64,000 nucleotides of DNA. Source: Spirosoma fluviale (GTDB lineage Bacteria > Bacteroidota > Bacteroidia > Cytophagales > Spirosomataceae). Both the position numbers and the translations under genes were made by a program. Positions 35,801 through 44,108 of this stretch are shown one piece after another (position 1 is the stretch's first letter; the number at the start of each line of letters is the position of its first letter). Where the stretch lies: positions 124,001 through 188,000 of the forward strand of contig NZ_OCNH01000002.1 of the NCBI RefSeq assembly GCF_900230225.1. Reading direction: 5' to 3'. Under the pieces are notes generated by a model, which had not been told where the DNA came from, searched no databases, and saw only the letters and a program-made list of their open reading frames with translations.

Positions 35801-36266
35801 CATTGCCAATGGGGCAGACGGACGCCAGGGTGATGTGCTGTATACCTTCCGTGATGTTGCCCCCGGAACGTACGCAATTCGGGTCAAAGCCTGGGACATT
35901 AACAATAATTCAGCGGAGGGCGCGTTGACCTTAATAGTTTCGGAGCGGCCAGGGTTGGAAGTGCGGTCACTACGGGCAAGTCCAAACCCAGTTAGTATCC
36001 AGACAACATTCGTAGCCGAGTTAAATCGATCAGGTGAGCCGTTAGACTGGACTTCGACCGTATACAACCTGAATGGACAGTTACTCAATCAACAGTCAGG
36101 GCAGTGTACTGATTGTTCCGCTGCGCTGGATGTTGGCGTCTGGACAGGTACCAGCCAGTCGGGGCAACCACTACCAAATGGTATGTATTTTGTTCAGTTT
36201 CAGGTTCGTTCTGCAACAGATGGCTCAGAGGCTATAAAAACAAGCCGTATACTATTAACTAAATGA
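32808..36266 (+). CDS. porU: Type IX secretion system C-terminal signal peptidase PorU
   Basis: A 1152-residue exported protein of the gingipain-like C25 family that removes C-terminal signals of type IX cargo at the outer membrane. After a short basic start, a signal-type helix covers about residues 20-42. The catalytic dyad is His661 in YSGHGGILG and Cys694 in TATCQFGRYDD. The C-terminal end (SPNPVSIQTTFVAELNR to SRILLTK, with PLPNGMYFVQFQV) is a Por-type beta domain. The ATG at 32808 is preferred to an in-frame GTG at 32787 that overlaps the preceding gene. porV follows 116 nt later; the PorU-PorV adjacency is typical. Confidence 0.95.
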   Translation: MKKTEWTSRLAGWPKQQVWAKLTVIFCVHCFLFISRSQTLAQSVLKTGTWVKIGVTQLGVYRLNQSQLAQLNPTFATADPRRLRLYGNGGAMLPQANASPRPTDLTENAIQVQGEADGRFDATDALLFFGQSPHAIRYDSTTRRFIHQLNAYSDTTFYFLTIGDTPGLRMAERPSGSLSAMPTVTTFEDYQFYEQDLLKVPSVRSGREWLADYLTIDTTKTVSFDVAGLIANTPVRLTASAVAGAPLATQFRLQLNDQLVGTMPMSTISGYEYDYQGVARTDTFLTRLTTAVSSIRVALTFRKNGQYSAQGYLNFLALQTRRELRQYDKPTWVRRLMAGQYAVRQATNNLRVWDVTNPLMPVSQAYMLSAAQEAGWLGTELSDYFLFTDAQVLSPASLKGIANQSIQAQPVPDLLIVTPAAWREQADRLAQFRRDHDKLSVLVVTTQQTFNEFGSGQSDPTAIRDMVRYFYQQQPTKLRYVLLFGDATFNYRNIGSLVSAAQLANMVPVYESRESLHPVLSYSSDDYFGFMDSNEGEWTENQNGDHTMEVGVGRIPARSVEEARTVVDKLIRYSSDPSLTGDWQSRLMLIADDGDYNIHQQDADQMARSVEKTAPAYRPQRVFLDDYPQENTSTGQKVPVVNKLINQSIADGQLIINYSGHGGILGLADEQIVTLQDILSWKNKRLPLFVTATCQFGRYDDPSVSSGAELTLLSRTGGAIGLLTTTRPVYANTNLLLNQAFYDAVFKPVVGQMPRLGDVMRSTKNNSLSGPVNRNFALLGDPSLQLAYPTAQAVLTQVNSKPVAADRADTLRALQTVQLSGEIRQQAQRLSSFSGLLRLALYDKAVRRTTLGSEAGSPKMTYQVFANPIFTGQVPILQGKFTVNFTMPKDIDYTVGVGKLYLYAIQADSTMDALGSYDNLLVGGSISPDSIDSQPPTVILSVVGATKEGERVRVAGPDVSLRIGLADNKGINIARTGLGHELTVQLNDQPVVILNENYIANGADGRQGDVLYTFRDVAPGTYAIRVKAWDINNNSAEGALTLIVSERPGLEVRSLRASPNPVSIQTTFVAELNRSGEPLDWTSTVYNLNGQLLNQQSGQCTDCSAALDVGVWTGTSQSGQPLPNGMYFVQFQVRSATDGSEAIKTSRILLTK

Positions 36267-36294
36267 TTTCGCATACTTAACAGCATCTCGCTTT

Positions 36295-36323
36295 TTGTAA
36301 TCCAACCTTTCATTGTAATTTTG
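36295..36323 (+). promoter_or_regulatory. Promoter of porV
   Basis: TTG at 36295-36297 and TAATTTTG at 36316-36323 with 18-nt spacing, 59 nt before the porV ATG at 36383. porV may therefore be expressed separately from porU. Confidence 0.6.
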
Positions 36324-36382
36324 ACCGCACAGGACTGCTATTATACTATCATCAGTTACTGTCGTTGACCAACTCTCATTAT

Positions 36383-37585
36383 ATGAAGCGCAATTTTTTC
36401 CGTGTTCTTCTCGGCGCATGTAGTTTTCTTTCGTTTGTCGTCTCTGCTCAATCTCAAATAACGACGCTCAACGGCGCGCAGCAAAATATCCCCACCTCAT
36501 CGGTTCCCTTTTTGAATTTCACTCCAGATGCTCGTTCCGGTGCGTTGGGTGAAGCAGGTGTAGCGTTGGGAGAGGCCGATGCGAATGCTATTTTCTGGAA
36601 TCCCTCAAAACTGGTATTTGCCAAGCAGGACAAAGGAGCCTCTATTTCCTACACACCCTGGTTGCGCAACCTGATTGGTGACATGTATTATACCTATCTG
36701 AGTGGATACTCGAAAGTGGGTAAGAACTCAGTTGTAGGGGGCTCACTCATGTATTTCGACTTGGGGACGGTTGATTTCACAACCGCTAATGGCGTGGCCG
36801 CCGGGTCATTCAACTCCCGTGAGTATGCGGTAACCGCCACCTTTGCCCAGCGACTTTCGCAAAATTTTTCGCTGGCTGTTGATCTTAAATACCTAAGCTC
36901 TAATCTGGCAGCAGGTAGTACCAATGCCGGGTTGAAGCCAGGCTCAACCGCTGCGGCAGACATTAGCGCTTATTATCAGAACGAGTTTCGCGACAATGCA
37001 ACGGGCAAGGGAATTGGCTGGGCCTTTGGCGGTATGATTTCCAACCTCGGTGGCCGGATCAATTACGGAGGAACCCAGAGTTACTTTATTCCGACCAACC
37101 TGCGTTTGGGTACCCGCTTTACCTTGTTCTCTGACCAGTACAACAAGTTTAACTTTGTGCTGGATGCTAATAAGCTCATGGTTCCAACGCCCGATATCCG
37201 AACGATTAATGGCGTACAAACAAACGTTAATGCCAATAAAAACTACTTCAGTTCGGTCTTTGGCTCGTTTGCCGATGCACCCGGTGGTTTTGGCGAAGAG
37301 CTGAAAGAAATTACTATTTCGACGGGTATCGAGTATTGGTACAACGACCAGTTTGCAGCTCGGGTAGGTTATTTTAATGAGTCGAACGCAAAAGGTGGCC
37401 GTAAATACGTAACAACGGGTATTGGTTTACGACTACAGGATCGCTTCGGGGTGGATTTCTCGTACTTATTACCGGTGAAACAAGGTAGTCCGCTATCTGA
37501 AACTTTCCGTATTTCGCTTTTACTGAACTTTAACAAAGGCAACCGAATCGGCGATGACGAAGCCCTTTCGGACGATTCGCAATAG
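36383..37585 (+). CDS. porV: Type IX secretion outer membrane protein PorV (LptO)
   Basis: A 400-residue FadL-like outer-membrane beta barrel with a signal peptide (MKRNFFRVLLGACSFLSFVV, cleavage near SAQS). Family segments are FLNFTPDARSGALGEAGVALG and ANAIFWNPSKLVF near the N terminus, and the closing strand FRISLLLNF near the C terminus. PorV carries cargo from the SprA translocon to PorU and is needed for surface attachment. The mature N-terminal half has the expected ITTLNGAQQN start. An upstream TTG at 36365 is less likely. Confidence 0.95.
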   Translation: MKRNFFRVLLGACSFLSFVVSAQSQITTLNGAQQNIPTSSVPFLNFTPDARSGALGEAGVALGEADANAIFWNPSKLVFAKQDKGASISYTPWLRNLIGDMYYTYLSGYSKVGKNSVVGGSLMYFDLGTVDFTTANGVAAGSFNSREYAVTATFAQRLSQNFSLAVDLKYLSSNLAAGSTNAGLKPGSTAAADISAYYQNEFRDNATGKGIGWAFGGMISNLGGRINYGGTQSYFIPTNLRLGTRFTLFSDQYNKFNFVLDANKLMVPTPDIRTINGVQTNVNANKNYFSSVFGSFADAPGGFGEELKEITISTGIEYWYNDQFAARVGYFNESNAKGGRKYVTTGIGLRLQDRFGVDFSYLLPVKQGSPLSETFRISLLLNFNKGNRIGDDEALSDDSQ

Positions 37586-37595
37586 CTGTTATTTT

Positions 37596-37667
37596 AAAGA
37601 GCGAAAGAATGAACGAGTGAAAGAGCGCTGATTATCGCTCTTTCACTCGTTCATTCTTTCGCTCTTT
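37596..37667. repeat. Inverted repeat between porV and the M16 gene (32-bp perfect arms)
   Basis: Arms 37596-37627 and 37636-37667 are perfect over 32 bp with an 8-nt loop (ctgattat). It starts 10 nt after the porV stop and ends 15 nt before the next ATG, both genes on the plus strand. The stem is made of simple words such as gaaagaatgaacgagtgaaag. Confidence 0.9.
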
Positions 37668-37682
37668 CTTGCATTTACACAC

Positions 37683-38963
37683 ATGACGCTCGATAGAACA
37701 CAATCACCCGGATTTCAGGCCATACAGGAAATACGCCTGCCAGCAGTACAGTCTCATCGACTGGATAATGGAATTCCTCTACACCTGATTTCGGTTGCTC
37801 AACAGCCGGTTTTGCGGCTGGAGTGCGTATTTAATGCAGGGACCTGGTACGAACAGGTGCCGGGTAGCGCATTTTTCGCTATGAAGATGCTTTCTGAAGG
37901 TACACCCACGCGCACATCAGCCCAGATCAGTGAATACATTGACCGATATGGCGCCTTCCTGGAGCTTAATAGTGGCCCCGACCGGGCCAGTGTTGTTATT
38001 TACTGCCTCACCAAGTTTTTGCCCGATGTGTTACCTGTTCTTCGGGAAATGCTCACCGAAGCAACCTTTCCGCAGAAAGAACTGGACGACCTTCGAAATA
38101 TCACGCTCCAGAACCTCCGGGTCAACTACGAGAAGAACGCTTATCTCGCTGGGGTTCTGTTTCGGGAAAAATTATTTGGAGCCTACCATCCTTATGGACG
38201 CAGCCAAAAGCCGGAGAATGTTGAAAAGCTTACCCGGCAGGATGTGGTTGAATTCTTTAGTCGGGTTATCAATGAGCGCCCGTTTCAGATAGTGCTGGCC
38301 GGTCAGGCTTCCGAAAACGAGGTGTTGTCGATTAACCGCGAACTGGGTCAGCTACCGCTTCGTACCGATGTCAGGCCGGCTTTTGACGGAAATATACATG
38401 TCGACGATGGGGTGCCCGTACTAGCTGATAAGCCTGACAGTGTTCAGTCATCGATCCGGGTGGGTCGACGGTTGTTTACCCGATCACATCCTGATTTTTT
38501 TAAGATGCTCGTTACTAATGAGATCTTAGGTGGTTATTTTGGCTCCCGGCTCATGAAAAATATTCGGGAAGAGAAAGGCTTTACCTACGGAATCTCATCA
38601 AATATGCCTTCCTTCCGGCAGGACGGGTATTTCCTGATTGGAACGGATGTCAATAAAGAAAATACCCAGCAAACCCTGGACGAGATTAGAAAAGAAATAA
38701 GCACGTTGCAAACTGAACTGGTTTCGATGGATGAGCTGGAAACGGTGCAGAATTATATGGCTGGTGAATTTGTGGGTTCGCTAAATACGCCCTTCGAAAT
38801 CGCTGACCGATACAAGGTTATTTTACTCGATGGAATGCCCATCGATTTTCTGACAACCTACATCCATAACATCAGACAGGTTACCCCGTCCGATGTTATG
38901 GAGACAGCTAGTCGATACCTCGCTCCCGACGATTTACAGGAAGTAGTCGTAGGAGGCAAATAG
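37683..38963 (+). CDS. M16-family protein lacking the zinc site (pseudo-peptidase)
   Basis: A 426-residue protein of the insulinase/mitochondrial processing peptidase family. The place where active members have HxxEH reads GSAFFAMKMLSEGTPTRTS, so the zinc ligands are absent. The C-terminal half keeps the R/Y motif, YFGSRLMKNIREEKGFTYGISS, which normally contributes to a partner's active site. This is the alpha-type or non-catalytic partner pattern; in many Bacteroidota the active M16 gene is next door, but here the neighbours are porV and plsY. No signal peptide is evident. Confidence 0.88.
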   Translation: MTLDRTQSPGFQAIQEIRLPAVQSHRLDNGIPLHLISVAQQPVLRLECVFNAGTWYEQVPGSAFFAMKMLSEGTPTRTSAQISEYIDRYGAFLELNSGPDRASVVIYCLTKFLPDVLPVLREMLTEATFPQKELDDLRNITLQNLRVNYEKNAYLAGVLFREKLFGAYHPYGRSQKPENVEKLTRQDVVEFFSRVINERPFQIVLAGQASENEVLSINRELGQLPLRTDVRPAFDGNIHVDDGVPVLADKPDSVQSSIRVGRRLFTRSHPDFFKMLVTNEILGGYFGSRLMKNIREEKGFTYGISSNMPSFRQDGYFLIGTDVNKENTQQTLDEIRKEISTLQTELVSMDELETVQNYMAGEFVGSLNTPFEIADRYKVILLDGMPIDFLTTYIHNIRQVTPSDVMETASRYLAPDDLQEVVVGGK

Positions 38964-39014
38964 GACCATTCAAAAGGTTAATTAGTAGTGCAGTTGTTTC
39001 ATAGGTTACAATGG

Positions 39015-39045
39015 TTGATCGTTTAGTAACAATACCTTAATTTTG
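39015..39045 (+). promoter_or_regulatory. Promoter of plsY
   Basis: TTG at 39015-39017 and TAATTTTG at 39038-39045, 20-nt spacing, 75 nt before the ATG at 39121. Confidence 0.5.
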
Positions 39046-39120
39046 GGGTTACACCCTTTAATGGAGAAATGATTAATAAAGTTGATCATTTCTTTTCTCT
39101 TTAATAACTCATTTCTGTTG

Positions 39121-39771
39121 ATGAATATCCTTCTCATTAGCATTACAGTAGTCGTAGCTTACCTATTAGGCTCAATTCCATCGGCTGTTTGGTACGGTCA
39201 GGGCTTTTTTGGTCTTGACATTCGGCAGTACGGCAGTGGAAATGCCGGGGCAACCAATACATTTCGGGTATTGGGCAAACGCGCTGGTACGATCGTTATG
39301 CTGGTCGATGTCCTTAAAGGGTATACGGCGGCTATCCTCTCCACCTTACTCTGGTATGCCGATGTTATTACGGAGAATGAAATCATGACCTTCAAAATCG
39401 TATTTGGTCTGGTGGCCGTCACGGGTCATTTATACCCAATCTTCGCTGGCTTTAAAGGTGGTAAAGGTGTCGCAACCTTACTCGGTCTGGTACTGGCAAC
39501 GCATCCCGAGATGGCGGCCGTCTGCATCGGTATCTTTTTGTTGGTCGTTATTGCTTCCCAATACGTCTCGCTGGGATCAATTCTGGCAGCATTGGCTTTC
39601 CCGGTCTTGCTGTTACTGCAAATTTTTGGCGAAAAGGAAAGTCCATTGTTAATCGTCTTTGGCTTTGTGGTGTTTCTGCTTGTTGTGCTGACGCACCAGA
39701 AAAATATCGCACGATTGATTCGGGGTCAGGAAAACCGAACCGTCCTGATTCGTTTGCGAAAAAAAAGATAA
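39121..39771 (+). CDS. plsY: Acyl-phosphate glycerol-3-phosphate acyltransferase PlsY
   Basis: A 216-residue integral membrane enzyme that transfers an acyl group from acyl-phosphate to sn-glycerol 3-phosphate in phospholipid synthesis. The three family motifs are present: LGSIPSAVWYGQGFFGLDIRQYGSGNAGATNTFRVLG, GHLYPIFAGFKGGKGVATLLG, and the third loop near SPLLIVFG. About five membrane segments fit. The ATG at 39121 is chosen over an in-frame start at 39082. Length is normal. Confidence 0.95.
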   Translation: MNILLISITVVVAYLLGSIPSAVWYGQGFFGLDIRQYGSGNAGATNTFRVLGKRAGTIVMLVDVLKGYTAAILSTLLWYADVITENEIMTFKIVFGLVAVTGHLYPIFAGFKGGKGVATLLGLVLATHPEMAAVCIGIFLLVVIASQYVSLGSILAALAFPVLLLLQIFGEKESPLLIVFGFVVFLLVVLTHQKNIARLIRGQENRTVLIRLRKKR

Positions 39772-39811
39772 AACCGAAGGAAGAGGTAAAACCAAAGCCC
39801 GACGCTTAAAC

Positions 39812-39864
39812 AAATCAACGCCCTGCCGTTGCGCAAAAAGTGCGTAACTTCGGGGCGTTGATTT
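39812..39864. repeat. 24-bp imperfect inverted repeat before the M20 dipeptidase
   Basis: Arms 39812-39835 and 39841-39864 pair at 20 of 24 positions with a 5-nt loop. The outer 12 bp (aaatcaacgccc) are perfect. It lies between same-strand plsY and the peptidase and its right arm ends 23 nt before the ATG at 39888. Confidence 0.75.
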
Positions 39865-39887
39865 TAATGGTACAAGGCTATTCGATA

Positions 39888-41249
39888 ATGACTACTTACC
39901 TGGAAACAAACAAGCAGCGGTTTTTAGATGAGCTGCTGGAGTTATTGCGCATTCCATCGGTTTCGGCCGATTCAAACTTCAAAGGCGATGTTCGTCGTGC
40001 CGCCGAGTTTGTAAAAGATAAACTGGAAGCGGCTGGTCTGGACAACGCCCAGCTTTTTGAGACACCGGGTCATCCGATTGTCTACGCCGAAAAACTCGTT
40101 GATCCAGCCAAGCCAACAGTGCTGGTCTATGGTCATTACGACGTGCAACCTGCCGACCCATACGAGTTATGGCATACTCCCCCGTTTGAGCCGACCATCC
40201 GTAACGAGCGGATTTATGCCCGTGGTGCCTGTGACGACAAAGGCCAGTTTTACATGCACATCAAAGCCATTGAAGCCATGGTGGCCACGGATGGTTTGCC
40301 GTGTAATGTGAAAGTGATGATTGAAGGAGAAGAGGAAGTGGGCTCTGACCACTTGGGAATCTTCGTTGCTGAGCATAAAGAGATGCTGAAGGCCGATGTA
40401 ATTCTAGTCTCCGATACCAGCATTATTTCCAACGAAACCCCGTCTCTGGAAACAGGATTACGTGGCTTATCGTACGTGGAAGTACACGTAACGGGCGCTA
40501 ACCGCGATTTGCATTCGGGTGTATATGGAGGAGGTGTCGCTAACCCGATCAATGTATTGTGCGAGATGATTGCCTCCCTGCACGACGAAAAAGGGCAGAT
40601 TACCATTCCGGGTTTTTACACGAATGTAGCCGATTTGAGTGATGAAGAACGGGCTGAGCTTGCCAAGGCTCCTTTCGACCTGGACGAGTACAAGCGCGAT
40701 TTGGGCATCAATGATGTGATGGGCGAGGCTGGTTATTCGACAAACGAACGGACATCCATTCGGCCAACGCTCGATGTGAACGGGATCTGGGGCGGATACA
40801 CCGGCGAAGGTGCCAAAACGGTATTGCCCTCCAAAGCATCGGCAAAGATCAGCATGCGCCTGGTGCCGAACCAGACACCGGATGAAATCACCGAACTGTT
40901 CACCAATCACTTCCTGTCCATTGCTCCTCCCGGCGTTACCGTAACCGTAGAGCCGCACCATGGCGGTATGCCATACGTGACACCTGTTGATTCCGTTGAG
41001 TTTGAAGCCGCCAGCAAAGCTTTTGAAGACGCCTGGGGTAAGAAACCCATACCAACCAGAGGGGGCGGCAGCATTCCCATTATGGCTCTTTTTGAACAGG
41101 AACTAGGGATTAAGTCTATTCTGATGGGCTTTGGGCTGGATAGCGATGCGTTGCACTCACCCAACGAAAGTTACGGGTTGTTTAACTTTTACAAGGGAAT
41201 TGAAACGATCCCGTATTTCTACAAACATTACGCTGCCCTTAAACAGTAA
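39888..41249 (+). CDS. M20 family dipeptidase
   Basis: A 453-residue cytoplasmic zinc peptidase of the M20 family. The first metal site is VYGHYDVQPADPYELW with the conserved His and Asp. The acid catalyst pair lies in MIEGEEEVGSDH, and GARGACDDKGQ-like RGACDDKGQFYMH is also present. The dimerisation lid is the middle third. Close relatives hydrolyse dipeptides. Start: MTTYLETNKQRFLDELLELL matches the family; an ATG at 39867 is an alternative. It is likely transcribed alone. Confidence 0.9.
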   Translation: MTTYLETNKQRFLDELLELLRIPSVSADSNFKGDVRRAAEFVKDKLEAAGLDNAQLFETPGHPIVYAEKLVDPAKPTVLVYGHYDVQPADPYELWHTPPFEPTIRNERIYARGACDDKGQFYMHIKAIEAMVATDGLPCNVKVMIEGEEEVGSDHLGIFVAEHKEMLKADVILVSDTSIISNETPSLETGLRGLSYVEVHVTGANRDLHSGVYGGGVANPINVLCEMIASLHDEKGQITIPGFYTNVADLSDEERAELAKAPFDLDEYKRDLGINDVMGEAGYSTNERTSIRPTLDVNGIWGGYTGEGAKTVLPSKASAKISMRLVPNQTPDEITELFTNHFLSIAPPGVTVTVEPHHGGMPYVTPVDSVEFEAASKAFEDAWGKKPIPTRGGGSIPIMALFEQELGIKSILMGFGLDSDALHSPNESYGLFNFYKGIETIPYFYKHYAALKQ

Positions 41250-41295
41250 TAAGGTTTCCAGCAACTTGTTTCTTTATTATCCCGGCCTTTAGTTT

Positions 41296-42639
41296 ATGAA
41301 AAAAACACTGTCGGTTCTTGTACTGACTTTATACGTAGGAACAATAGCTTTCGCGCAAACGCCTGCCACGCCCCCGGCCCGCGTCTTAACGCCTGCTGAA
41401 CAGCGACAAAAGGAGAAAATAGACAGGGAGGTCCAGCGCGAGCGTCAGATAAGAGCCGAGTGGGCGCAGAAACAGCGTGAGTACGAAGCAAAACAGGCTG
41501 AGAAAGAACGCCAGCGACAGGCCAAAAAAGCGGGCAAGACGCTTGAGCCTATTCAACCGCCTGCGCCTAAGCCCGTAACCGCACCGGCTGTGACGACTCC
41601 GACTGTCGATCGACCAGCTGCTTCTACTCCATCCGTTGTGGAGCCGACGAAAAAAGAGAAACGGGAAAAACGCAAAAAGGAAACAGTTGCCGAGCCTGCA
41701 CCCGTAACGCAGCCCGTAGCCGAGCCCACGCCCACAACACCCGTCCCTGAGCCGGTGAAAGCACCCCGCGCCGAACGTGTAAAGCGGGAGCGGAAGCCAC
41801 GACCGGTGGACTCGACGGCTGTAGCAGCAACGGGTCGGGAGGAGTCCGTCAGTCGGCCAACGCAGGAATTTCTTCCCAAAGGGCACTTGTTCGATCCTAT
41901 TTTACTGGACCCGCTCGAAGCGCAAACGTACGGAAGTATTCTGCCGCTTTACTGGACTGAAGGTCAGAAATACAAGGGTAGTATTGTGCCATTCGCCTTT
42001 GGATTTGCCAAGCCATTCTACCGCCGAAGTACCAACGCCAGCCATGCCGAAGAATGGGTGCTGGATCTGGCATCCTTCACGCAGTTTGAGGCTTTTCATG
42101 ACGACGTGACCGATAAAGCCCTTCGCCGGATTATAAATACGGATTACAAAATCAGTATTATCTATAACGTTCGTCGGGGGGAGCACAACTACCGTTTCCG
42201 GGTTTATCACCTGTCGTCCCACCTGGGTGATGATTACATCTATCGGAACAAAATAACGGCTCCATCGCCTAACTCGGTGAATTATGAATTGCTGGACGCC
42301 ACCTACAGTCGGACGGTGAACAACTGGCGGGTGTATGGCGGCCTTGGCGTTGTATTACGTAAAACAGAAGAACGTAAGCCACTGAGTGCGCAACTGGGTG
42401 CGTTTTATAAAAAACCTTCGACCAAAGCCACCCGGCTGGTGGGTGGTGCCGATATTAAGTTCTGGCAACAAACCAATTTCAGACCGGGCATTCATGCCGG
42501 TATTGGCTTTGAAGTGGGGCGAACGCAAAATAACCTGACGTTTCTGCTGGAAGGCTACTCCGGTTTTCGGCCCTACAGCCAGTTTGAGCAACAGCAAACC
42601 ACCTGGCTGGGTATTGGACTATACCTGAACCCGTTTTGA
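41296..42639 (+). CDS. DUF1207-like outer-membrane protein with Pro/Lys-rich linker
   Basis: A 447-residue protein with a signal peptide (MKKTLSVLVLTLYVGTIAFA). Residues about 30-75 are a charged coil (QREYEAKQAEKERQRQAKK), and about 85-170 a Pro/Ala/Thr/Lys-rich linker. Residues about 190-447 have strand-rich repeats and end NNLTFLLEGYSGFRPYSQ...WLGIGLYLNPF, like DUF1207 family barrels. Function is unknown. The linker resembles those that span the periplasm or bind peptidoglycan. The purB palindrome region follows. Confidence 0.7.
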   Translation: MKKTLSVLVLTLYVGTIAFAQTPATPPARVLTPAEQRQKEKIDREVQRERQIRAEWAQKQREYEAKQAEKERQRQAKKAGKTLEPIQPPAPKPVTAPAVTTPTVDRPAASTPSVVEPTKKEKREKRKKETVAEPAPVTQPVAEPTPTTPVPEPVKAPRAERVKRERKPRPVDSTAVAATGREESVSRPTQEFLPKGHLFDPILLDPLEAQTYGSILPLYWTEGQKYKGSIVPFAFGFAKPFYRRSTNASHAEEWVLDLASFTQFEAFHDDVTDKALRRIINTDYKISIIYNVRRGEHNYRFRVYHLSSHLGDDYIYRNKITAPSPNSVNYELLDATYSRTVNNWRVYGGLGVVLRKTEERKPLSAQLGAFYKKPSTKATRLVGGADIKFWQQTNFRPGIHAGIGFEVGRTQNNLTFLLEGYSGFRPYSQFEQQQTTWLGIGLYLNPF

Positions 42640-42762
42640 TGTAAGACGTAGGATGCAGGATATATGATGTAAATCTCACAATGTAATTGTTAATTGTTTG
42701 TGCGATACACATCATATATCCTACATAATATATCCTACATCCTACACCCTATATCATACATA
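42638..42762. repeat. Imperfect ATGAT-type inverted repeat before purB
   Basis: An 18-bp pair with one mismatch (42653-42670 / 42709-42726) and a further cctac/gtagg pairing across a 7-nt bulge surround a 38-nt loop. The right flank (42734-42762) has atcctacaccctatatcatac, sharing cctatatcatacat with the hairpin at 16611. It fills nearly the whole gap from the upstream TGA to the purB ATG. Confidence 0.7.
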
Positions 42763-42767
42763 ACTAC

Positions 42768-44108
42768 ATGGAATTATCTGTATTAACGGCCATTTCGCCG
42801 GTCGACGGGCGCTATCGGTCACAGGTTGACGCGCTGGCACCTTATTTCTCGGAACTTGGGCTAATCCATTACCGGGTTCGTATTGAAATCGAGTATTTCA
42901 TTGCCCTCTGCGAATGGCAGGTTCCGCAATTATCCGGTGTCGATCCGTCACAGTTTCCGGCTCTTCGGGCGATCTATGAAACCTTTACGGAAAGCGATGC
43001 CCTGCGGATCAAGGAAATAGAGAAGACGACGAACCACGACGTTAAAGCGGTAGAATACTTCATAAAAGAAAAGCTGGCAGGTTCGCCGGTCGAATCGTTT
43101 CTGGAATTCGTTCACTTCGGGCTAACCTCGCAGGATATAAACAACACGGCTATTCCGTTGCTTTTGAGCGATGCACTCGATACCGAGATCGTTCCATTGT
43201 ATCGGCAGGTGTTCATGCGATTGCAGGAGTTGGCCGAGGCATGGAAAGAAGTACCCATGCTGGCCCGAACGCACGGTCAACCGGCTTCGCCAACCCGTTT
43301 GGGGAAAGAACTGCTGGTATTTGTGGAGCGGATTGAAAAGCAGCTACACCTGCTGGCCGATATTCCGACGGCTGCTAAATTTGGGGGCGCAACAGGTAAT
43401 TTTAACGCGCATGTCGTGGCCTATCCGGGCGAAGACTGGAAACTGTTTGGCGATAAATTTGTAGAAAGCCTGGGCATGGTTCGCAGTCAGTTCACGACCC
43501 AGATCGAGCATTACGATATGCTGGCCGCTACGCTGGACTCGTTCAAGCGGCTAAACACCATCCTGATCGACCTTGACCGCGACATCTGGACCTACGTGTC
43601 CATGAATTACTTCAAGCAAAAGCTGAAAGAAGGGGAGGTTGGTTCGTCGGCAATGCCGCACAAAGTGAATCCCATTGATTTCGAAAATTCGGAAGGGAAT
43701 CTGGGTATTGCTAATGCCCTGTTCGAGCATTTGTCCGGTAAACTTCCCATCTCCCGTCTCCAGCGCGACCTGACCGATTCGACCGTTTTGCGGAGTATTG
43801 GCGTTCCGTTCGCGCATTCAGTCATTGCTCTTAAATCACTCTTGAAAGGGCTCAATAAGCTTGAACTGAATCCGGCGGCTATTGCGGCCGATCTGGAAGA
43901 TAACTGGGCCGTCGTTGCAGAGGGAATTCAGACGATTCTCCGGCGCGAAGGGTATCCGAAACCCTACGAAGCCCTGAAAGCTCTGACGCGGACAAATCAG
44001 AAAATCACCGCCGACGGTATTCGTGAGTTTATTGACGAACTGAACGTGTCAGATGCTATAAAAGGAGAGTTGCGAGCTATAACGCCGTTTAGCTATACGG
44101 GCTTGTAA
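42768..44108 (+). CDS. purB: Adenylosuccinate lyase
   Basis: A 446-residue cytoplasmic enzyme of purine synthesis that cleaves SAICAR and adenylosuccinate, releasing fumarate. The superfamily signature is SSAMPHKVNPIDFENSEGN. The catalytic-base His region is in ARTHGQPASPTRLGKE, and FVHFGLTSQDINNTA is also conserved. Length fits the E. coli-type PurB. Its TAA stop is inside the left arm of the palindrome at 44104. purD and purF are elsewhere in the window but not in an operon with it. Confidence 0.96.
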   Translation: MELSVLTAISPVDGRYRSQVDALAPYFSELGLIHYRVRIEIEYFIALCEWQVPQLSGVDPSQFPALRAIYETFTESDALRIKEIEKTTNHDVKAVEYFIKEKLAGSPVESFLEFVHFGLTSQDINNTAIPLLLSDALDTEIVPLYRQVFMRLQELAEAWKEVPMLARTHGQPASPTRLGKELLVFVERIEKQLHLLADIPTAAKFGGATGNFNAHVVAYPGEDWKLFGDKFVESLGMVRSQFTTQIEHYDMLAATLDSFKRLNTILIDLDRDIWTYVSMNYFKQKLKEGEVGSSAMPHKVNPIDFENSEGNLGIANALFEHLSGKLPISRLQRDLTDSTVLRSIGVPFAHSVIALKSLLKGLNKLELNPAAIAADLEDNWAVVAEGIQTILRREGYPKPYEALKALTRTNQKITADGIREFIDELNVSDAIKGELRAITPFSYTGL

